A stretch of 64,000 nucleotides of DNA from an uncultured Erysipelotrichaceae bacterium (lineage in GTDB: Bacteria; Bacillota_I; Bacilli_A; RF39; UBA660), in contig CADBKG010000003.1 in the NCBI GenBank assembly GCA_902795215.1, positions 1-64,000 of the forward strand, given 5' to 3'. The notes under the pieces are model-generated. The model saw nothing but the letters and a program-made list of their open reading frames with translations. It did no database searches and was not told the DNA's origin. The first letter of the stretch is position 1. Each line of letters begins with the position of its first letter. The position numbers and the translations under genes were made by a program. Shown here in pieces: positions 33,972 to 43,542 of this stretch.

Positions 33972-35768
33972 CTATTTATCTGACTTTAATATACTTAAAA
34001 AGGCTTCTGATGGTAATTCTACTTTACCAATCATTTTCATTTTCTTTTTACCTTCTTTTTGTTTTTCAAGTAGTTTTCTTTTTCTTGATATGTCTCCACC
34101 ATAACACTTAGCTAACACGTTTTTACGCATTGCACTTATATTCTCTCTTGCAATTATTTTTGAGCCAATAGAAGCTTGTATAGGTATTTGAAATAATTGT
34201 CTTGGAATAACTTCTTTAAGGTTAGATACTATTTCTTTTCCTCGTTTATAAGCACTATCTTTATGAACTATTAGCGATAATGCATCTACTTTTTCTCCGT
34301 TAAGTAAAATATCCATTTTAACTAAATCACTTTCTCTATAACCAATTAACTCATAGTCAAAAGATGCATAACCTTTAGTATAACTTTTTAATTTATCAAA
34401 AAAATCATATACTATTTCTGAAAGTGGCAACAAATAATGAATATTAACGCGTTTTTGATCTATATATTCTGTCGTTTCAAATATACCTCTTTTTTCAGTG
34501 CATAATCCCATTACATCACCTATGTACTCGCTTGGAACAAATATATTAGTTCTAATAAATGGTTCTTCTACACTTTTAATACTTACTCTATCAGGCATGC
34601 TGTTTGGATTATCAACTTCTATTATTTCCCCGTTTGTTAATTTTACTTTATATATAACACTTGGGCTTGTTACTATTATTTCTATACCAAATTCTCTTTT
34701 AATTCTTTCTTTTATAACATCCATATGTAAAAGACCTAAAAAACCACATCTAAAACCAAATCCTAAAGCTTCACTAGATTCTTTTTCAATTGTTAGTGAA
34801 GCATCATTTAATTTTAATTTTTCAAGTGCTTCTTTTAGTGCTTCATATTTATTTGGTTCTACTGGGAATATACCAGAGTATACCATTGGTTTCATTGGCT
34901 TATAACCATCAAGTGGAATGCTTGCTTCATTTCTTAAAACAGTTACGGTATCACCAACGTTAACGCTTTCAATTGATTTAATGCTTGCACCTATAAATCC
35001 AACCTCACCACTTATCATTTTATCTTTTAATACTTGTTTTGGTGTATTAACTCCTATTTCTTCTATATCAAAAGATTCTCCTGTAGCCATAAATTTGATT
35101 TTATCTTTTTTTCTAATTTCCCCTTCTTCAAGCTTCACTGAAACAATAACTCCTCTATAGTCATCATAATATGAATCAAATATAAGCGCTCTTGTAGGTG
35201 ATTCATTATCTATCTTAGGTGCAGGAACTTTTTTAATTATTTCTTCGATTAATTCTTTAACCCCTTCACCAGTTTTACCACTAGTAAGTATTATATCTTC
35301 TTTTTTAAAACCAAGAACATTAACAAGCTCGTTAGTAACTTTTTCTACATCCGCATTTGGTAAATCTATTTTATTAATTACAGGTATAATTACTAAATCA
35401 CTTTCAAGTGCTAGATAAAGATTAGCAAGGGTTTGAGCTTCTATACCTTGGGCAGCATCTACAACTAAAACAGCCCCTTCACAAGCCGCTAAACTACGTG
35501 ATACCTCATAAGAAAAATCCACATGACCTGGGGTATCTATTAAATGTAGTGTATATTCTTCTCCATCCAAATTATACTTAAGCTCTACAGCATTAAGTTT
35601 TATAGTTATTCCTCTTTCTCTTTCGATATCCATGCTATCAAGAGTTTGAGCTTTTAATTCTCTTTTATCAAGCGCACCTGTAATTTCAAGTATTCTATCT
35701 GCAAGAGTACTTTTTCCATGATCTATATGCGCTATAATTGAAAAATTTCTAATATTTGATTGCTTCAC
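33972..35768 (-). CDS. lepA: elongation factor 4 (LepA)
   Basis: 598 residues. GTPase with [16 protein letters not shown] (P-loop), [11 protein letters not shown] (switch I), [12 protein letters not shown] (G3), NKIDLPNA (G4); EF-G-like domains II, III and V follow and the LepA-specific C-terminal domain ends [18 protein letters not shown]. Full length. It binds ribosomes and is linked to 30S assembly and back-translocation. GTG at 35768 is preferred: AGAGG lies 9 bases upstream, while the in-frame GTG at 35777 is inside that site. Confidence 0.97.
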   Translation of the reverse strand: MKQSNIRNFSIIAHIDHGKSTLADRILEITGALDKRELKAQTLDSMDIERERGITIKLNAVELKYNLDGEEYTLHLIDTPGHVDFSYEVSRSLAACEGAVLVVDAAQGIEAQTLANLYLALESDLVIIPVINKIDLPNADVEKVTNELVNVLGFKKEDIILTSGKTGEGVKELIEEIIKKVPAPKIDNESPTRALIFDSYYDDYRGVIVSVKLEEGEIRKKDKIKFMATGESFDIEEIGVNTPKQVLKDKMISGEVGFIGASIKSIESVNVGDTVTVLRNEASIPLDGYKPMKPMVYSGIFPVEPNKYEALKEALEKLKLNDASLTIEKESSEALGFGFRCGFLGLLHMDVIKERIKREFGIEIIVTSPSVIYKVKLTNGEIIEVDNPNSMPDRVSIKSVEEPFIRTNIFVPSEYIGDVMGLCTEKRGIFETTEYIDQKRVNIHYLLPLSEIVYDFFDKLKSYTKGYASFDYELIGYRESDLVKMDILLNGEKVDALSLIVHKDSAYKRGKEIVSNLKEVIPRQLFQIPIQASIGSKIIARENISAMRKNVLAKCYGGDISRKRKLLEKQKEGKKKMKMIGKVELPSEAFLSILKSDK

Positions 35769-35826
35769 GCGTATCACCTCTTTAGATTATACACTAAATA
35801 ATGTTTTTTTCCAAACAAAAAAGTGC

Positions 35827-36369
35827 CTAAGCACTCTTTTTAACAAAACTAATTCCTTTATCTTCATTAGTTTTAGTTTTATCAATTGTTTCATCATATG
35901 TTTTTTGATGATTAACTTTTTTATTCTCCATCTTAATTGGTTCTTTTTTATTTAATACTTTATTTAATCTAAATATTTTTTTGTTAATTCCATCATCCTC
36001 AAGTTTTGCTTTTATTTCTTTAGTTTTATCATAACTTTTCTTAAATAATGCTATACCACCACTTGATGTAAGCACGATTGCTAATGCTTTAGCTACTGCT
36101 GCACTTGCAAATGAGATTATTGTACCTGATCCCAAAGTTAAGACACTAATTAAAATGCTTAAAGCAGCATATAGTTTATATTTTTTATAGTTGTTTTTTA
36201 ATGTAATTTCTTCTTTTTTTAAATCTTTTAATTCTTCTCTTATTTTGTTTTTTACATCTTCAAGGTTACTAAGTGATAATGATGCTTGTTCATTTGTACC
36301 AAGAATTACCTTAAGTTTGCCATCTTTTATATAATAGTCATTAAAATAATCTCTTGATTTTGTATTCAT
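35827..36369 (-). CDS. hypothetical protein with coiled coil and hydrophobic hairpin
   Basis: 180 residues from ATG 36369 (GGGAGGGTGATAATA). Head YFNDYYIKDGKLKVILGTNEQAS, a Lys/Glu coiled coil (VKNKIREELKDLKKEE), two adjacent hydrophobic stretches near 65-105 with small residues (GSGTIISFASAAVAKALAI), and a long basic tail. No family recognised. Similar layout to the 30205 gene. Confidence 0.65.
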   Translation of the reverse strand: MNTKSRDYFNDYYIKDGKLKVILGTNEQASLSLSNLEDVKNKIREELKDLKKEEITLKNNYKKYKLYAALSILISVLTLGSGTIISFASAAVAKALAIVLTSSGGIALFKKSYDKTKEIKAKLEDDGINKKIFRLNKVLNKKEPIKMENKKVNHQKTYDETIDKTKTNEDKGISFVKKSA

Positions 36370-36495
36370 TATTATCACCCTCCCTTTCATATGGAGGAAT
36401 ATGTTACCACATTTTAGGTACTTTTGTCAACTGTTTCACCTCATAAAAATCTTATACAAAAAATAAATAGAAAAAACAATCCCAAAATAAATTCT

Positions 36496-36840
36496 CTATG
36501 CAATTGTAGGAACACAAAAATTCCAAGCCTTTGGATTTGAATACTCCTTTTGTTTAGATTTAATAATTCTTTTTAAAGTTTCTTTTTCTTTATTATATAC
36601 TATTATGCCTGCAATAAAATAAACTATTAATCCTACAAAGCCTATTATAAACATTAATATTTCTCCCATAAATAAGGGTAATACTCCAAATGTTAAAGGC
36701 ATAAATGCAATCATGAATGGACTTCCATCAAGTTCATTGTCTCTAAAACCAAATTTTGTATCTAAATAAAATGCAGAACCAAAAATTATAACCATATATA
36801 TAATCATGCATACCAAAAATATTGTTCCAATATTATCCAT
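36496..36840 (-). CDS. small multi-pass membrane protein, unknown
   Basis: 114 residues from ATG 36840 with AGGAGTAATTTT before it. About three helices: IGTIFLVCMIIYMVIIFGSA, FMIAFMPLTFGVLPLF and IGFVGLIVYFIAGIIVY, then a basic tail ending in CVPTIA. No family recognised. Follows the RNHCP gene by 10 bases. Confidence 0.65.
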   Translation of the reverse strand: MDNIGTIFLVCMIIYMVIIFGSAFYLDTKFGFRDNELDGSPFMIAFMPLTFGVLPLFMGEILMFIIGFVGLIVYFIAGIIVYNKEKETLKRIIKSKQKEYSNPKAWNFCVPTIA

Positions 36841-36850
36841 AAAATTACTC

Positions 36851-37174
36851 CTAATACTCATGATTATAAGATGATTTAGATACTTCAATTATTTTGTTAA
36901 TATCATCATCTCTTGCAGCTATATTTTTTTTAATCATTCCACACTTTTCACATTTATATACTATTTTGTATGTATCTTTATAATTCTCTATTGCAATGGG
37001 TCTTAAAACACCATGACATGTTTCTTTTCTATCACCGGGATTAATATCTACATGCATAGAGCACAAACAATATGGACAATGATCTCTTGCAGTATAATCG
37101 AGTTTTTCTACCTTTTTATTACATACAATGCACTTAAAAGATTCATCAATCATTTTAAACTTTTTGCTATCCAT
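36851..37174 (-). CDS. RNHCP domain zinc-binding protein
   Basis: 107 residues from ATG 37174 (AGGTGATATAT). Begins FKMIDESFKCIVCNKKVEKL; the domain signature appears as ARDHCPYCLCSMHVDINPGDR, with CHGVLRPIAI and a second Cys pair CEKCGMIKKN. These Cys residues probably bind one or two zinc ions. RNHCP proteins are small and functionally uncharacterised. In Bacillus nothing like it sits in the spoIIP-lepA interval. Confidence 0.85.
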   Translation of the reverse strand: MDSKKFKMIDESFKCIVCNKKVEKLDYTARDHCPYCLCSMHVDINPGDRKETCHGVLRPIAIENYKDTYKIVYKCEKCGMIKKNIAARDDDINKIIEVSKSSYNHEY

Positions 37175-37197
37175 ATATATCACCTAAAGTAATTTTA

Positions 37198-37524
37198 TCA
37201 ACTAACGAATTTAGATGCAAGTGCTAGTATTCCATCTGCAAGTTTTTTAAATGATTTATCTATTACCGTACTTACAAAATAACCTGCTTTACTAAAAGAA
37301 TTGCTATAATCTTTATTAGTGTCTTCTAAATATGAACTTATACTTATATTTTTACCAGAGTTAACATCTTCTTCAAATTTTTCTATTTGAGCAGTTGTAA
37401 ATTCTACTTTATCTCTACGTTTTTGATAATATCCACTAGAATCTAAAAAATATAACGATAAATAAACTACTAAAAAAACATAAATAACTATTTTAAAATA
37501 GTTTGGTTTCTTTTTTTCATTCAT
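37198..37524 (-). CDS. small single-pass membrane protein downstream of spoIIP
   Basis: 108 residues. N-in helix at about 10-27 (IVIYVFLVVYLSLYFL), then an outside domain of about 80 residues (EFTTAQIEKFEEDVNSGKNI, SFSKAGYFVSTVIDKSF). It overlaps the spoIIP-like gene by 8 bases, so it is translated with it and may act with it. No family recognised. It occupies the place where gpr would be expected by synteny with Bacillus, but shows no resemblance to a protease. Confidence 0.7.
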   Translation of the reverse strand: MNEKKKPNYFKIVIYVFLVVYLSLYFLDSSGYYQKRRDKVEFTTAQIEKFEEDVNSGKNISISSYLEDTNKDYSNSFSKAGYFVSTVIDKSFKKLADGILALASKFVS

Positions 37525-38422
37525 TTGTAATCACCTTATAAAATGCATTTGAAAATATTTTTAAACTATTACTAACTTCTTCTATATTATTATCTTTTCC
37601 ACCTACTTCTATAAGTATGGCATTACTCATTAAATCCTGATTATACACTCCATTAACTTTAATACCTCCTTTTTTAATAATACCTTTAGATATACTAGGA
37701 TTAATATTTTGATTTATATTGTTTGCCAATACATAATTATTATTAAATCCGGGATTATCTTCACCTATAACAAATAGTATCTTTGCATATGTAACGTTAT
37801 CTATATAAGCAGTAGTTAATTCTTTTGAACTAGAGTCTCTATGCAAATCAATTATATATTTAATTGATGGATATTTAGATAATTTATCATTAATAAATAC
37901 TCTTGATGCATTATAACTATCTTTATATTTTAAATTATTATTTCTTAAATAATCACTTATTGAATTATCTTCAACTATTGATTCTATATTATATTCTTTT
38001 AAATAATCTTTTAATATGTAACTTGCTGCCCAAACAGTATATGAGATATTATATGCATTATTTAAAGCACTATCATATTCTTCTGTTTGATGAGAATTAT
38101 AAATATAAACTATTGGATTTAATACTTCTTCATCATCTTTTATTAGATTTAATCCACTTTTATAACTTTTATTTTCAAGCATAGTATTTAAACTAAGAGA
38201 TAATATATTATTTGGTTTAAGAAAATTAAACTCAGGTAATTTCAAATTATTAACTCCTATATTAAATAATTTTATTTCTTTATTAGTTTCTTTTATATAT
38301 TTTGTACTTATCTTAATCAAAAAATTAAAACAAAAATAGAAAGAACAATATATAAGAAATAAATATATTATTACTTTTATAATACTTTTTTTCTTTTTTC
38401 TGGTTTTAAATCTTCTTCTCAT
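37517..38422 (-). CDS. spoIIP: SpoIIP-like N-acetylmuramoyl-L-alanine amidase
   Basis: 301 residues from ATG 38422. Basic N-terminus, one membrane helix (15-36), then the SpoIIP domain: IYNSHQTEEY (108-116, metal-binding His/Glu), IDLHRDSS (191-198), GIKVNGVYNQDL, and AILIEVGGKDN (268-278). SpoIIP cleaves stem peptides and glycan with SpoIID during engulfment. Location between rpsT and lepA matches B. subtilis rpsT-gpr-spoIIP-lepA. It is shorter than B. subtilis SpoIIP (about 400). I cannot say if it works in sporulation or cell separation. Confidence 0.85.
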   Translation of the reverse strand: MRRRFKTRKKKKSIIKVIIYLFLIYCSFYFCFNFLIKISTKYIKETNKEIKLFNIGVNNLKLPEFNFLKPNNILSLSLNTMLENKSYKSGLNLIKDDEEVLNPIVYIYNSHQTEEYDSALNNAYNISYTVWAASYILKDYLKEYNIESIVEDNSISDYLRNNNLKYKDSYNASRVFINDKLSKYPSIKYIIDLHRDSSSKELTTAYIDNVTYAKILFVIGEDNPGFNNNYVLANNINQNINPSISKGIIKKGGIKVNGVYNQDLMSNAILIEVGGKDNNIEEVSNSLKIFSNAFYKVITNE

Positions 38423-38479
38423 AAAAATCACCAATATCATAATAAAACAAAAAAGATAAAAAAAAGCGCACTTTTTGGG

Positions 38480-38508
38480 TTGCATATTACTATTTTATTT
38501 GATAAAAT
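38480..38508 (+). promoter_or_regulatory. rpsT promoter
   Basis: TTGCAT (38480-38485), 17-base spacer, TAAAAT (38503-38508), about 33 bases before the start; AGAGGTGAAATT is the ribosome binding site. Confidence 0.7.
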
Positions 38509-38540
38509 ACATATGAGCTTTAAACGAAAGAGGTGAAATT

Positions 38541-38804
38541 ATGCCAATTATTAAGAGTTCTAAAAAATCTGTAAAAACTGATAAAAAACAAACTGTTGCT
38601 AATAATTTTTATACTGCTACTGTAAAAAACGCAATTAAGAATACTGAAAAAGCAATAGCTAGTAAAGATAAAAAGGCTAGCGCAGAATTATTAAACACTA
38701 CTATTAAAGCAATTGATAAAGCTGCAAGTAAAGGTTTAATAAAAAAGAATACTGCTGCTAGAGAAAAATCAAGATTAAATAAAAAAGTTAAAGAAATGAA
38801 CTAA
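38541..38804 (+). CDS. rpsT: 30S ribosomal protein S20
   Basis: 87 residues, all helical and basic: PIIKSSKKSVKTDKKQT, NAIKNTEKAI, IDKAASKGLIKKNTAAREKSRLNKKV. The GLIKKNTAAREKSRL stretch is the S20 signature. Standalone with its own promoter and terminator, divergent from the spoIIP gene as in Bacillus. Confidence 0.97.
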   Translation: MPIIKSSKKSVKTDKKQTVANNFYTATVKNAIKNTEKAIASKDKKASAELLNTTIKAIDKAASKGLIKKNTAAREKSRLNKKVKEMN

Positions 38805-38822
38805 CTTAGTTAGTTTTTTTTA
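38799..38822 (+). terminator. rpsT terminator
   Basis: AACTAA/TTAGTT stem around CTTAG, followed by seven T; includes the stop codon. Confidence 0.75.
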
Positions 38823-38887
38823 TTAAATAAAATAGTAGTAAATTATTATTCTTTTTGATATAATACTATAGAAATGTTGGTGATTTT

Positions 38888-39799
38888 ATGATTAATAAAA
38901 AGGGAACAATTATATCATTTGTAGTGCTAATATTAGCATTAGGAGTATATTTAAATTTAGACAAGTTTACTAACGTTATATCTAGATTAATAAATGCAAC
39001 ACCAAATGTTACTATTCCTGAATCTAATGAATATGCTTATAATTATAGTTATAACTATGTAAAAAAATCAGTAGATTTTATTCCATATAGCAAACAAGAT
39101 ATAATGGATATATTTTATTCTGTACTAGATAATGGTTATGATACATTTACATTTTATTGTCCTAGTGAGTATCAAGAGTGCTTAAATGATGTAGAAGTTA
39201 TAAGTAATAATCAAGGTGTAATAACAAACATAGGAAATTTTGTTCATCCATATAATAATTTTACTAGTTTAAAAGTAATTACAGCATCTCTTGGAGAAGT
39301 TACAATAAAGGTAGAAAAAACTTATACCAAAGAAAAAATAGATGCAATAAATACTAAAATGGATCAAATTATTAAAGAAAATACTGATCCAAACGCTTCT
39401 ATTGAAGATAAAATACTTAAGATTCATGATTATATAATCGATAATACTATATATGATATGAATGATGAAACTGCAAATTCTGGTGATGCATATGGAGCAT
39501 TATTTGATGGAAAAGCTAAATGTGCTGGATATGCTGATGCAATGGCTATTGCACTTGATAAACTTGGAGTTCAAAATTATAAAGTTGCAAGTGACGAACA
39601 TGTTTGGAATGCAGTTTATGTAAATGGTAAATGGAAACATCTTGATCTTACTTGGGATGATCCAGTGGTTACAAATGGTGGAACTATTACTGATACAATA
39701 AGACATAAATTTTATATGATAGATACACCTACTTTGCTTTCTTATGATACAAAGGAACATTCATTTGATAAATCTGTATATGTTGAAGTTAATAGCTAG
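38888..39799 (+). CDS. exported transglutaminase-like cysteine protease domain protein
   Basis: 303 residues. N-terminal signal anchor (8-25), a spacer domain (about 50-150), then a transglutaminase-like core: KAKCAGYADAMAIAL (catalytic Cys), EHVWNAVYVNGKWKHLDLTWDDP (His, then Asp). The catalytic triad is intact. Such domains cleave or cross-link surface peptides; substrate unknown. TATAAT at 38859-38864 belongs to its promoter. No membrane segment at the C-terminus. Confidence 0.88.
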   Translation: MINKKGTIISFVVLILALGVYLNLDKFTNVISRLINATPNVTIPESNEYAYNYSYNYVKKSVDFIPYSKQDIMDIFYSVLDNGYDTFTFYCPSEYQECLNDVEVISNNQGVITNIGNFVHPYNNFTSLKVITASLGEVTIKVEKTYTKEKIDAINTKMDQIIKENTDPNASIEDKILKIHDYIIDNTIYDMNDETANSGDAYGALFDGKAKCAGYADAMAIALDKLGVQNYKVASDEHVWNAVYVNGKWKHLDLTWDDPVVTNGGTITDTIRHKFYMIDTPTLLSYDTKEHSFDKSVYVEVNS

Positions 39800-39818
39800 A
39801 AATAGCTATTTTTTTTTA
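39791..39818. terminator. bidirectional intrinsic terminator
   Basis: Perfect stem AATAGCTA/TAGCTATT with GAAA loop, T-run after it; includes the transglutaminase gene stop codon. alaS converges from the other side. Confidence 0.8.
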
Positions 39819-39833
39819 CATAAAAAAGAGTGC

Positions 39834-41579
39834 TTATTCTAGCACTGCTTTTATTCTTCTAACTCCTGCAGAAGAAGATTCTTCTTTTTTAATTTTAAAT
39901 GTTCCAAGTTCTCCTGTATGAGATACATGTGGGCCACCACATAACTCTTTTGAGAAATCACCGATTTTATATACAGTAACAATATCAGGATACTTTTCTA
40001 TAAACATACATTCAGCGCCTGATTTTAAAGCTTCTTCTTTAGTCATTTCTTCTTTTGTTACAGGAATATCTTCTTTAATCCATTTATTAACTAGCTCTTC
40101 TACATTTTTCTTTTCTTCATCAGTTAATTTATGGTCACAGTTAAAATCAAAACGCAATCTTTCTTCAGTGATGTTTGAACCTTTTTGATGTATATCTTTA
40201 TTAACTACTTCTTTTAATGCAGCATTAAGTAAATGCGTTGCAGTATGATATTTTGTCTCAACTTCACCTTGACCTCCAAGTCCACCTTTAAATTTACCTT
40301 TAGAAGCAGTTCTTGATAATTCTTGATGTTCTTTAAATCTTTTATTAAAACCTTCTACATCTACATTTAAACCCTTTTCTTTAGCAAGTTCAATTGTAAG
40401 TTCTATTGGGAATCCAAAAGTATCATATAGATGAAATGCTGTTTTATCATCTATATCTTTATTTGATACTTTTTCAAATTCTCTCAAGCCTTTTTCAAGC
40501 GTTCTATTAAATTTAACTTTCTCATTTTTAAGAGTTTCTAATACTACCTCTTTGTTTTCTTTTATTTCACTATAGTAATCTTCATATTTAGAAATAATTA
40601 TTTTAGCTACTTCTTCTTCAAAATTAGAATTTATATCTATTTCTAACTTTTTAGCATGTCTAATCGCTCTTCTTATAAGTCTTCTTAAAATGTATCCTTG
40701 ATCTGTATTAGAAGGTCTAATTCCTGCAGGATCACTTATAATAAATACTGCAGTACGTATATGGTCAGCTATTATACGCATTGATTTTTCATTACCATCG
40801 TAAGGCTTTTTAGCAATTTCACTTATTTTATCTATAACATCTTTCCATATACTAGATAAATAATTATCGTTAACACCTTCAAGTATTGCAGTAGTTCTTT
40901 CTACTCCCATACCAGTATCTACATTTTTATTTTTTAGTTCTACAATTTCACTAGATTCAAGATGGTTATATTGCATAAATACATCATTCCATATTTCAAC
41001 CCATCTATCATCGTTTTCATCAAATACTTCAGGTATTTCATCATCGCTTCTAAAATAGAACATTTCAGAATCTGGACCACATAATCCAGGAAGCTCTAAA
41101 TTAGGCCACCAGTTATCTTCTTTAGTCTTAACTATTCTTTCTTTTGGAATACCAAGTGATAGCCATAAATTATATGACTCTTCATCAAATGGTGCTATTT
41201 CATTTCCTGCAAAAACTGTCACAGCAAGTCTATTTACAGGTATATTTAAAACCTTAGTTAAAAACTCAAAACTCCATTTTATGGCATCTTCTTTAAAATA
41301 ATCACCTAAACTCCAATTACCAAGCATTTCAAAAAAAGTATGATGAAATGAATCCCCTACTTCATCTAAATCATTTGTTCTAATACATTTTTGATAATCA
41401 CATATTCTTTTTCCATATGGATGTTCTTTCCCCATTAAATATGGAACTAATGGTTGCATTCCTGCAGTATTAAAAAGTACCGTATTATCATTTTCAGGTA
41501 CAACAGGTGCACTTGGAATTTGTTTATGTCCTTTTTCTACAAAGAAATCTATATATAAATCTTTTAAATTCTTTTTCAT
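39834..41579 (-). CDS. alaS: alanyl-tRNA synthetase lacking the C-terminal domain
   Basis: 581 residues against about 880 in Bacillus. Catalytic core (1-240: DSFHHTFFEMLGNWSLGDYF, NVDTGMGVERTT), tRNA-recognition helices, and an editing domain with HTATHLLNAAL (about 446) and CGGPH (about 547) are complete; the protein ends just after RRIKAVLE. The DHHA1/C-Ala domain, which dimerises the enzyme and binds the tRNA elbow, is missing. The terminator and next gene start immediately, so this is not a frameshift in the window. Short AlaRS forms occur in some reduced or divergent bacteria. Ribosome binding site GAAAGGAAATAAT. Confidence 0.95.
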   Translation of the reverse strand: MKKNLKDLYIDFFVEKGHKQIPSAPVVPENDNTVLFNTAGMQPLVPYLMGKEHPYGKRICDYQKCIRTNDLDEVGDSFHHTFFEMLGNWSLGDYFKEDAIKWSFEFLTKVLNIPVNRLAVTVFAGNEIAPFDEESYNLWLSLGIPKERIVKTKEDNWWPNLELPGLCGPDSEMFYFRSDDEIPEVFDENDDRWVEIWNDVFMQYNHLESSEIVELKNKNVDTGMGVERTTAILEGVNDNYLSSIWKDVIDKISEIAKKPYDGNEKSMRIIADHIRTAVFIISDPAGIRPSNTDQGYILRRLIRRAIRHAKKLEIDINSNFEEEVAKIIISKYEDYYSEIKENKEVVLETLKNEKVKFNRTLEKGLREFEKVSNKDIDDKTAFHLYDTFGFPIELTIELAKEKGLNVDVEGFNKRFKEHQELSRTASKGKFKGGLGGQGEVETKYHTATHLLNAALKEVVNKDIHQKGSNITEERLRFDFNCDHKLTDEEKKNVEELVNKWIKEDIPVTKEEMTKEEALKSGAECMFIEKYPDIVTVYKIGDFSKELCGGPHVSHTGELGTFKIKKEESSSAGVRRIKAVLE

Positions 41580-41580
41580 A

Positions 41581-42141
41581 TTATTTCCTTTCTTTTAATA
41601 TTTTATCCATTAAATCATATAACTTGGCTCGCAAATCATCTAGAGTTCCATCATTTTCAATCATATAATCAAAACCTTTATAATTATCAAGTGCAGTTTC
41701 AGTTCTATGTTGTCTTGCTTTATCACTTAAATCATCTTCAAAATTAGGTCTATTTATATGCATAGTAATAATATTGTCATATTTTTCTTTAAAATAATCC
41801 ATTTCAATTGGTAATCTTACATCATCAAGCATAACGGCTTTGACAAATTCATTATATACATCTAAATCTTCATCGATTCTTTTAACAAAGAACTCTTCCT
41901 TACCAAGTTTTTCTCTAATTACACCTGTACCCAAGTTTTGAAGCATTTCTCTTGGTTTTGGTTCAGAGAATCCATCCCAATCAGTTAGTTCTTTTGCAAA
42001 CATTTTTATATATTTTCCATAACTGGTAACTACAGAATCTTCATCCTTTAATTTAAAATAATCTTTTATCATATTAGCAGTAGTTGTTTTACCATGTCTA
42101 GCTTTACCACTTATTAAAAATATTGTTAAATTTTCTTTCAT
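41581..42141 (-). CDS. P-loop nucleoside/nucleotide kinase-like protein
   Basis: 186 residues from ATG 42141 (TGAGGTGGCAGTTT). Walker A GKARHGKTTTANMI near residue 10, VMLDDVRLPIEMDYFK near 110, MHINRPN, and a lid-like DLSDKARQHRTE. The DDVRLP motif resembles phage-type deoxynucleoside monophosphate kinases and dephospho-CoA kinases. Substrate uncertain. It precedes alaS by one base, so the two are co-transcribed. Confidence 0.65.
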   Translation of the reverse strand: MKENLTIFLISGKARHGKTTTANMIKDYFKLKDEDSVVTSYGKYIKMFAKELTDWDGFSEPKPREMLQNLGTGVIREKLGKEEFFVKRIDEDLDVYNEFVKAVMLDDVRLPIEMDYFKEKYDNIITMHINRPNFEDDLSDKARQHRTETALDNYKGFDYMIENDGTLDDLRAKLYDLMDKILKERK

Positions 42142-42254
42142 AAACTGCCACCTCAACATACATAATTTTATAATAAAATGTCATATTTGTAAAGTATGCT
42201 AAAGTGCAATTTTAATTGTCTCTTCTATTTTTAAAATTATTTATTTACGTAAAA

Positions 42255-42278
42255 AAAGAGGATTATTTTTTCCTCTTT
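42255..42278 (-). terminator. intrinsic terminator overlapping the second VPITG gene
   Basis: AAAGAGGA/TCCTCTTT perfect stem with an 8-base loop, T-run beyond on the minus strand; the stem uses the last codons of the gene, as at 22978. Confidence 0.75.
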
Positions 42279-43444
42279 ATAAGCATACTCGTGCATATTC
42301 CAACAATACCAAGAAGTATTCCTCCAACAATTAGTACCCAAAGCTTTAGTTTGCTTCCAGTAATAGGCACTTTTATTGTCATTTTATCTATCTTTTCAGG
42401 AATAGACTCCTTCTCTACAACAAGATTAATTCTATATACAACATGTCCATCATCAGTTGTAACTGTTACTTTAGTACTTCCTTCTTTTAATGCAATTAAT
42501 TCTTTGTTTTCAATCTTTGCAATACTTTCATCTTCTATAGTGTACTCTATCTCTTTATCTTCAGTGTAGTAATCAAGATATGAAGTTAAATCTAACTTAT
42601 CACTATGTTTTAACTTTGTTTCTTTATCAAAGAATACTGTTGTAGAAGATTTATATTGTCCAACATAATCTGCAACATTTATATCATATATATCTTTGCT
42701 TAATATCGTTGAATCAAACGAATCATAGTATTGATCAACTTCATTAAGCTCAGCCTCTTCTTCGGCTGTAATATTTATATATTTTAAATTATTAAATTCA
42801 GTATTATATATATTTATATTAATATTTCCTGCCATTGGAACATTTAATACTTTATTCAGTTTACTACTATTTATATTTATTGTTCCTGCAAAATTGCATA
42901 ATATAATATTACTAAAATCCATATTCCTTATTTTAAAATTACCAATAAGATTAAGCATTTTTAAATTATTCAATGATGTTTCATCAATATTAAGTACTTC
43001 TGATAAATTGATTTCATCAGTCATGATTTGGCCGTTAAAATCTATTGAATTATAACTTAGTATCTTTATATTGCTATTATTAATGCTTACATGCTCTGAA
43101 TTATCAGTGGTGACATCGTATAAATTGTTGCATCCATTTAATTCTATGTTTTTTGCTATTATATTAAAACTTTTATTATTAAAATCTTGATTATTTCCAT
43201 TTATAGTAATTGATTTTATTGAATTGCTTATACTGCCTATATGTAACTGACCGCTCATATCACTATTAATATTAATTATTATATCTTTATTGCTTAAATC
43301 TGATATATTGTTAATTGTTGTACTTACATCACTCAAGTTTGTATACTCACACCCGCTTTCACATATATCATATGTAAGTGTCTCTGCATTAACTAGTGTT
43401 GGTATTAAAAACATGGTTAATAAAATACTTATATATTTCTTCAT
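42263..43444 (-). CDS. VPITG-anchored surface protein, second paralogue
   Basis: 393 residues. Signal peptide (1-20), header TYDICESGCEYTNLSDV, a beta-helix-like Asn-rich region (60-225), an Ig-like domain (KLKHSDKLDLTSYLDYY..., IAKIENKELIALKEGSTKV), then KVPITGSKLKLW, helix and KRKK. Same order as the proteins at 22985 and 63394; the Ig-like part is nearly identical to the 63394 copy, so that part was duplicated or converted recently. Confidence 0.85.
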   Translation of the reverse strand: MKKYISILLTMFLIPTLVNAETLTYDICESGCEYTNLSDVSTTINNISDLSNKDIIININSDMSGQLHIGSISNSIKSITINGNNQDFNNKSFNIIAKNIELNGCNNLYDVTTDNSEHVSINNSNIKILSYNSIDFNGQIMTDEINLSEVLNIDETSLNNLKMLNLIGNFKIRNMDFSNIILCNFAGTININSSKLNKVLNVPMAGNININIYNTEFNNLKYINITAEEEAELNEVDQYYDSFDSTILSKDIYDINVADYVGQYKSSTTVFFDKETKLKHSDKLDLTSYLDYYTEDKEIEYTIEDESIAKIENKELIALKEGSTKVTVTTDDGHVVYRINLVVEKESIPEKIDKMTIKVPITGSKLKLWVLIVGGILLGIVGICTSMLIKRKK

Positions 43445-43467
43445 ATGCTTACCTACTCTCTAGTTAA

Positions 43468-43496
43468 AGTATAACTTATTACTTTTTAGTAGTCAA
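43468..43496 (-). promoter_or_regulatory. promoter of the second VPITG surface gene
   Basis: On the minus strand TTGACT (43496-43491) and TATACT (43473-43468), 17-base spacer. The spacer contains AATAAGT, and the leader has GTAGGTA before ATG, both shared with the promoter at 24361-24389. Confidence 0.7.
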
Positions 43497-43524
43497 CAAA
43501 TATAGTCTTTGTTTACATAAAAAA

Positions 43525-43542
43525 AGATAGCCCTAGCTATCT
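43525..43542 (-). terminator. intrinsic terminator after the TasA-like gene
   Basis: Perfect AGATAGC/GCTATCT stem with a 4-base loop and seven T beyond on the minus strand. Confidence 0.8.

Noticed and set aside
39834-41579. alaS as a frameshifted pseudogene
   Set aside because: The frame ends in a clean stop after an intact editing domain, and the next 3' sequence is a terminator with no remaining AlaRS-like coding sequence.
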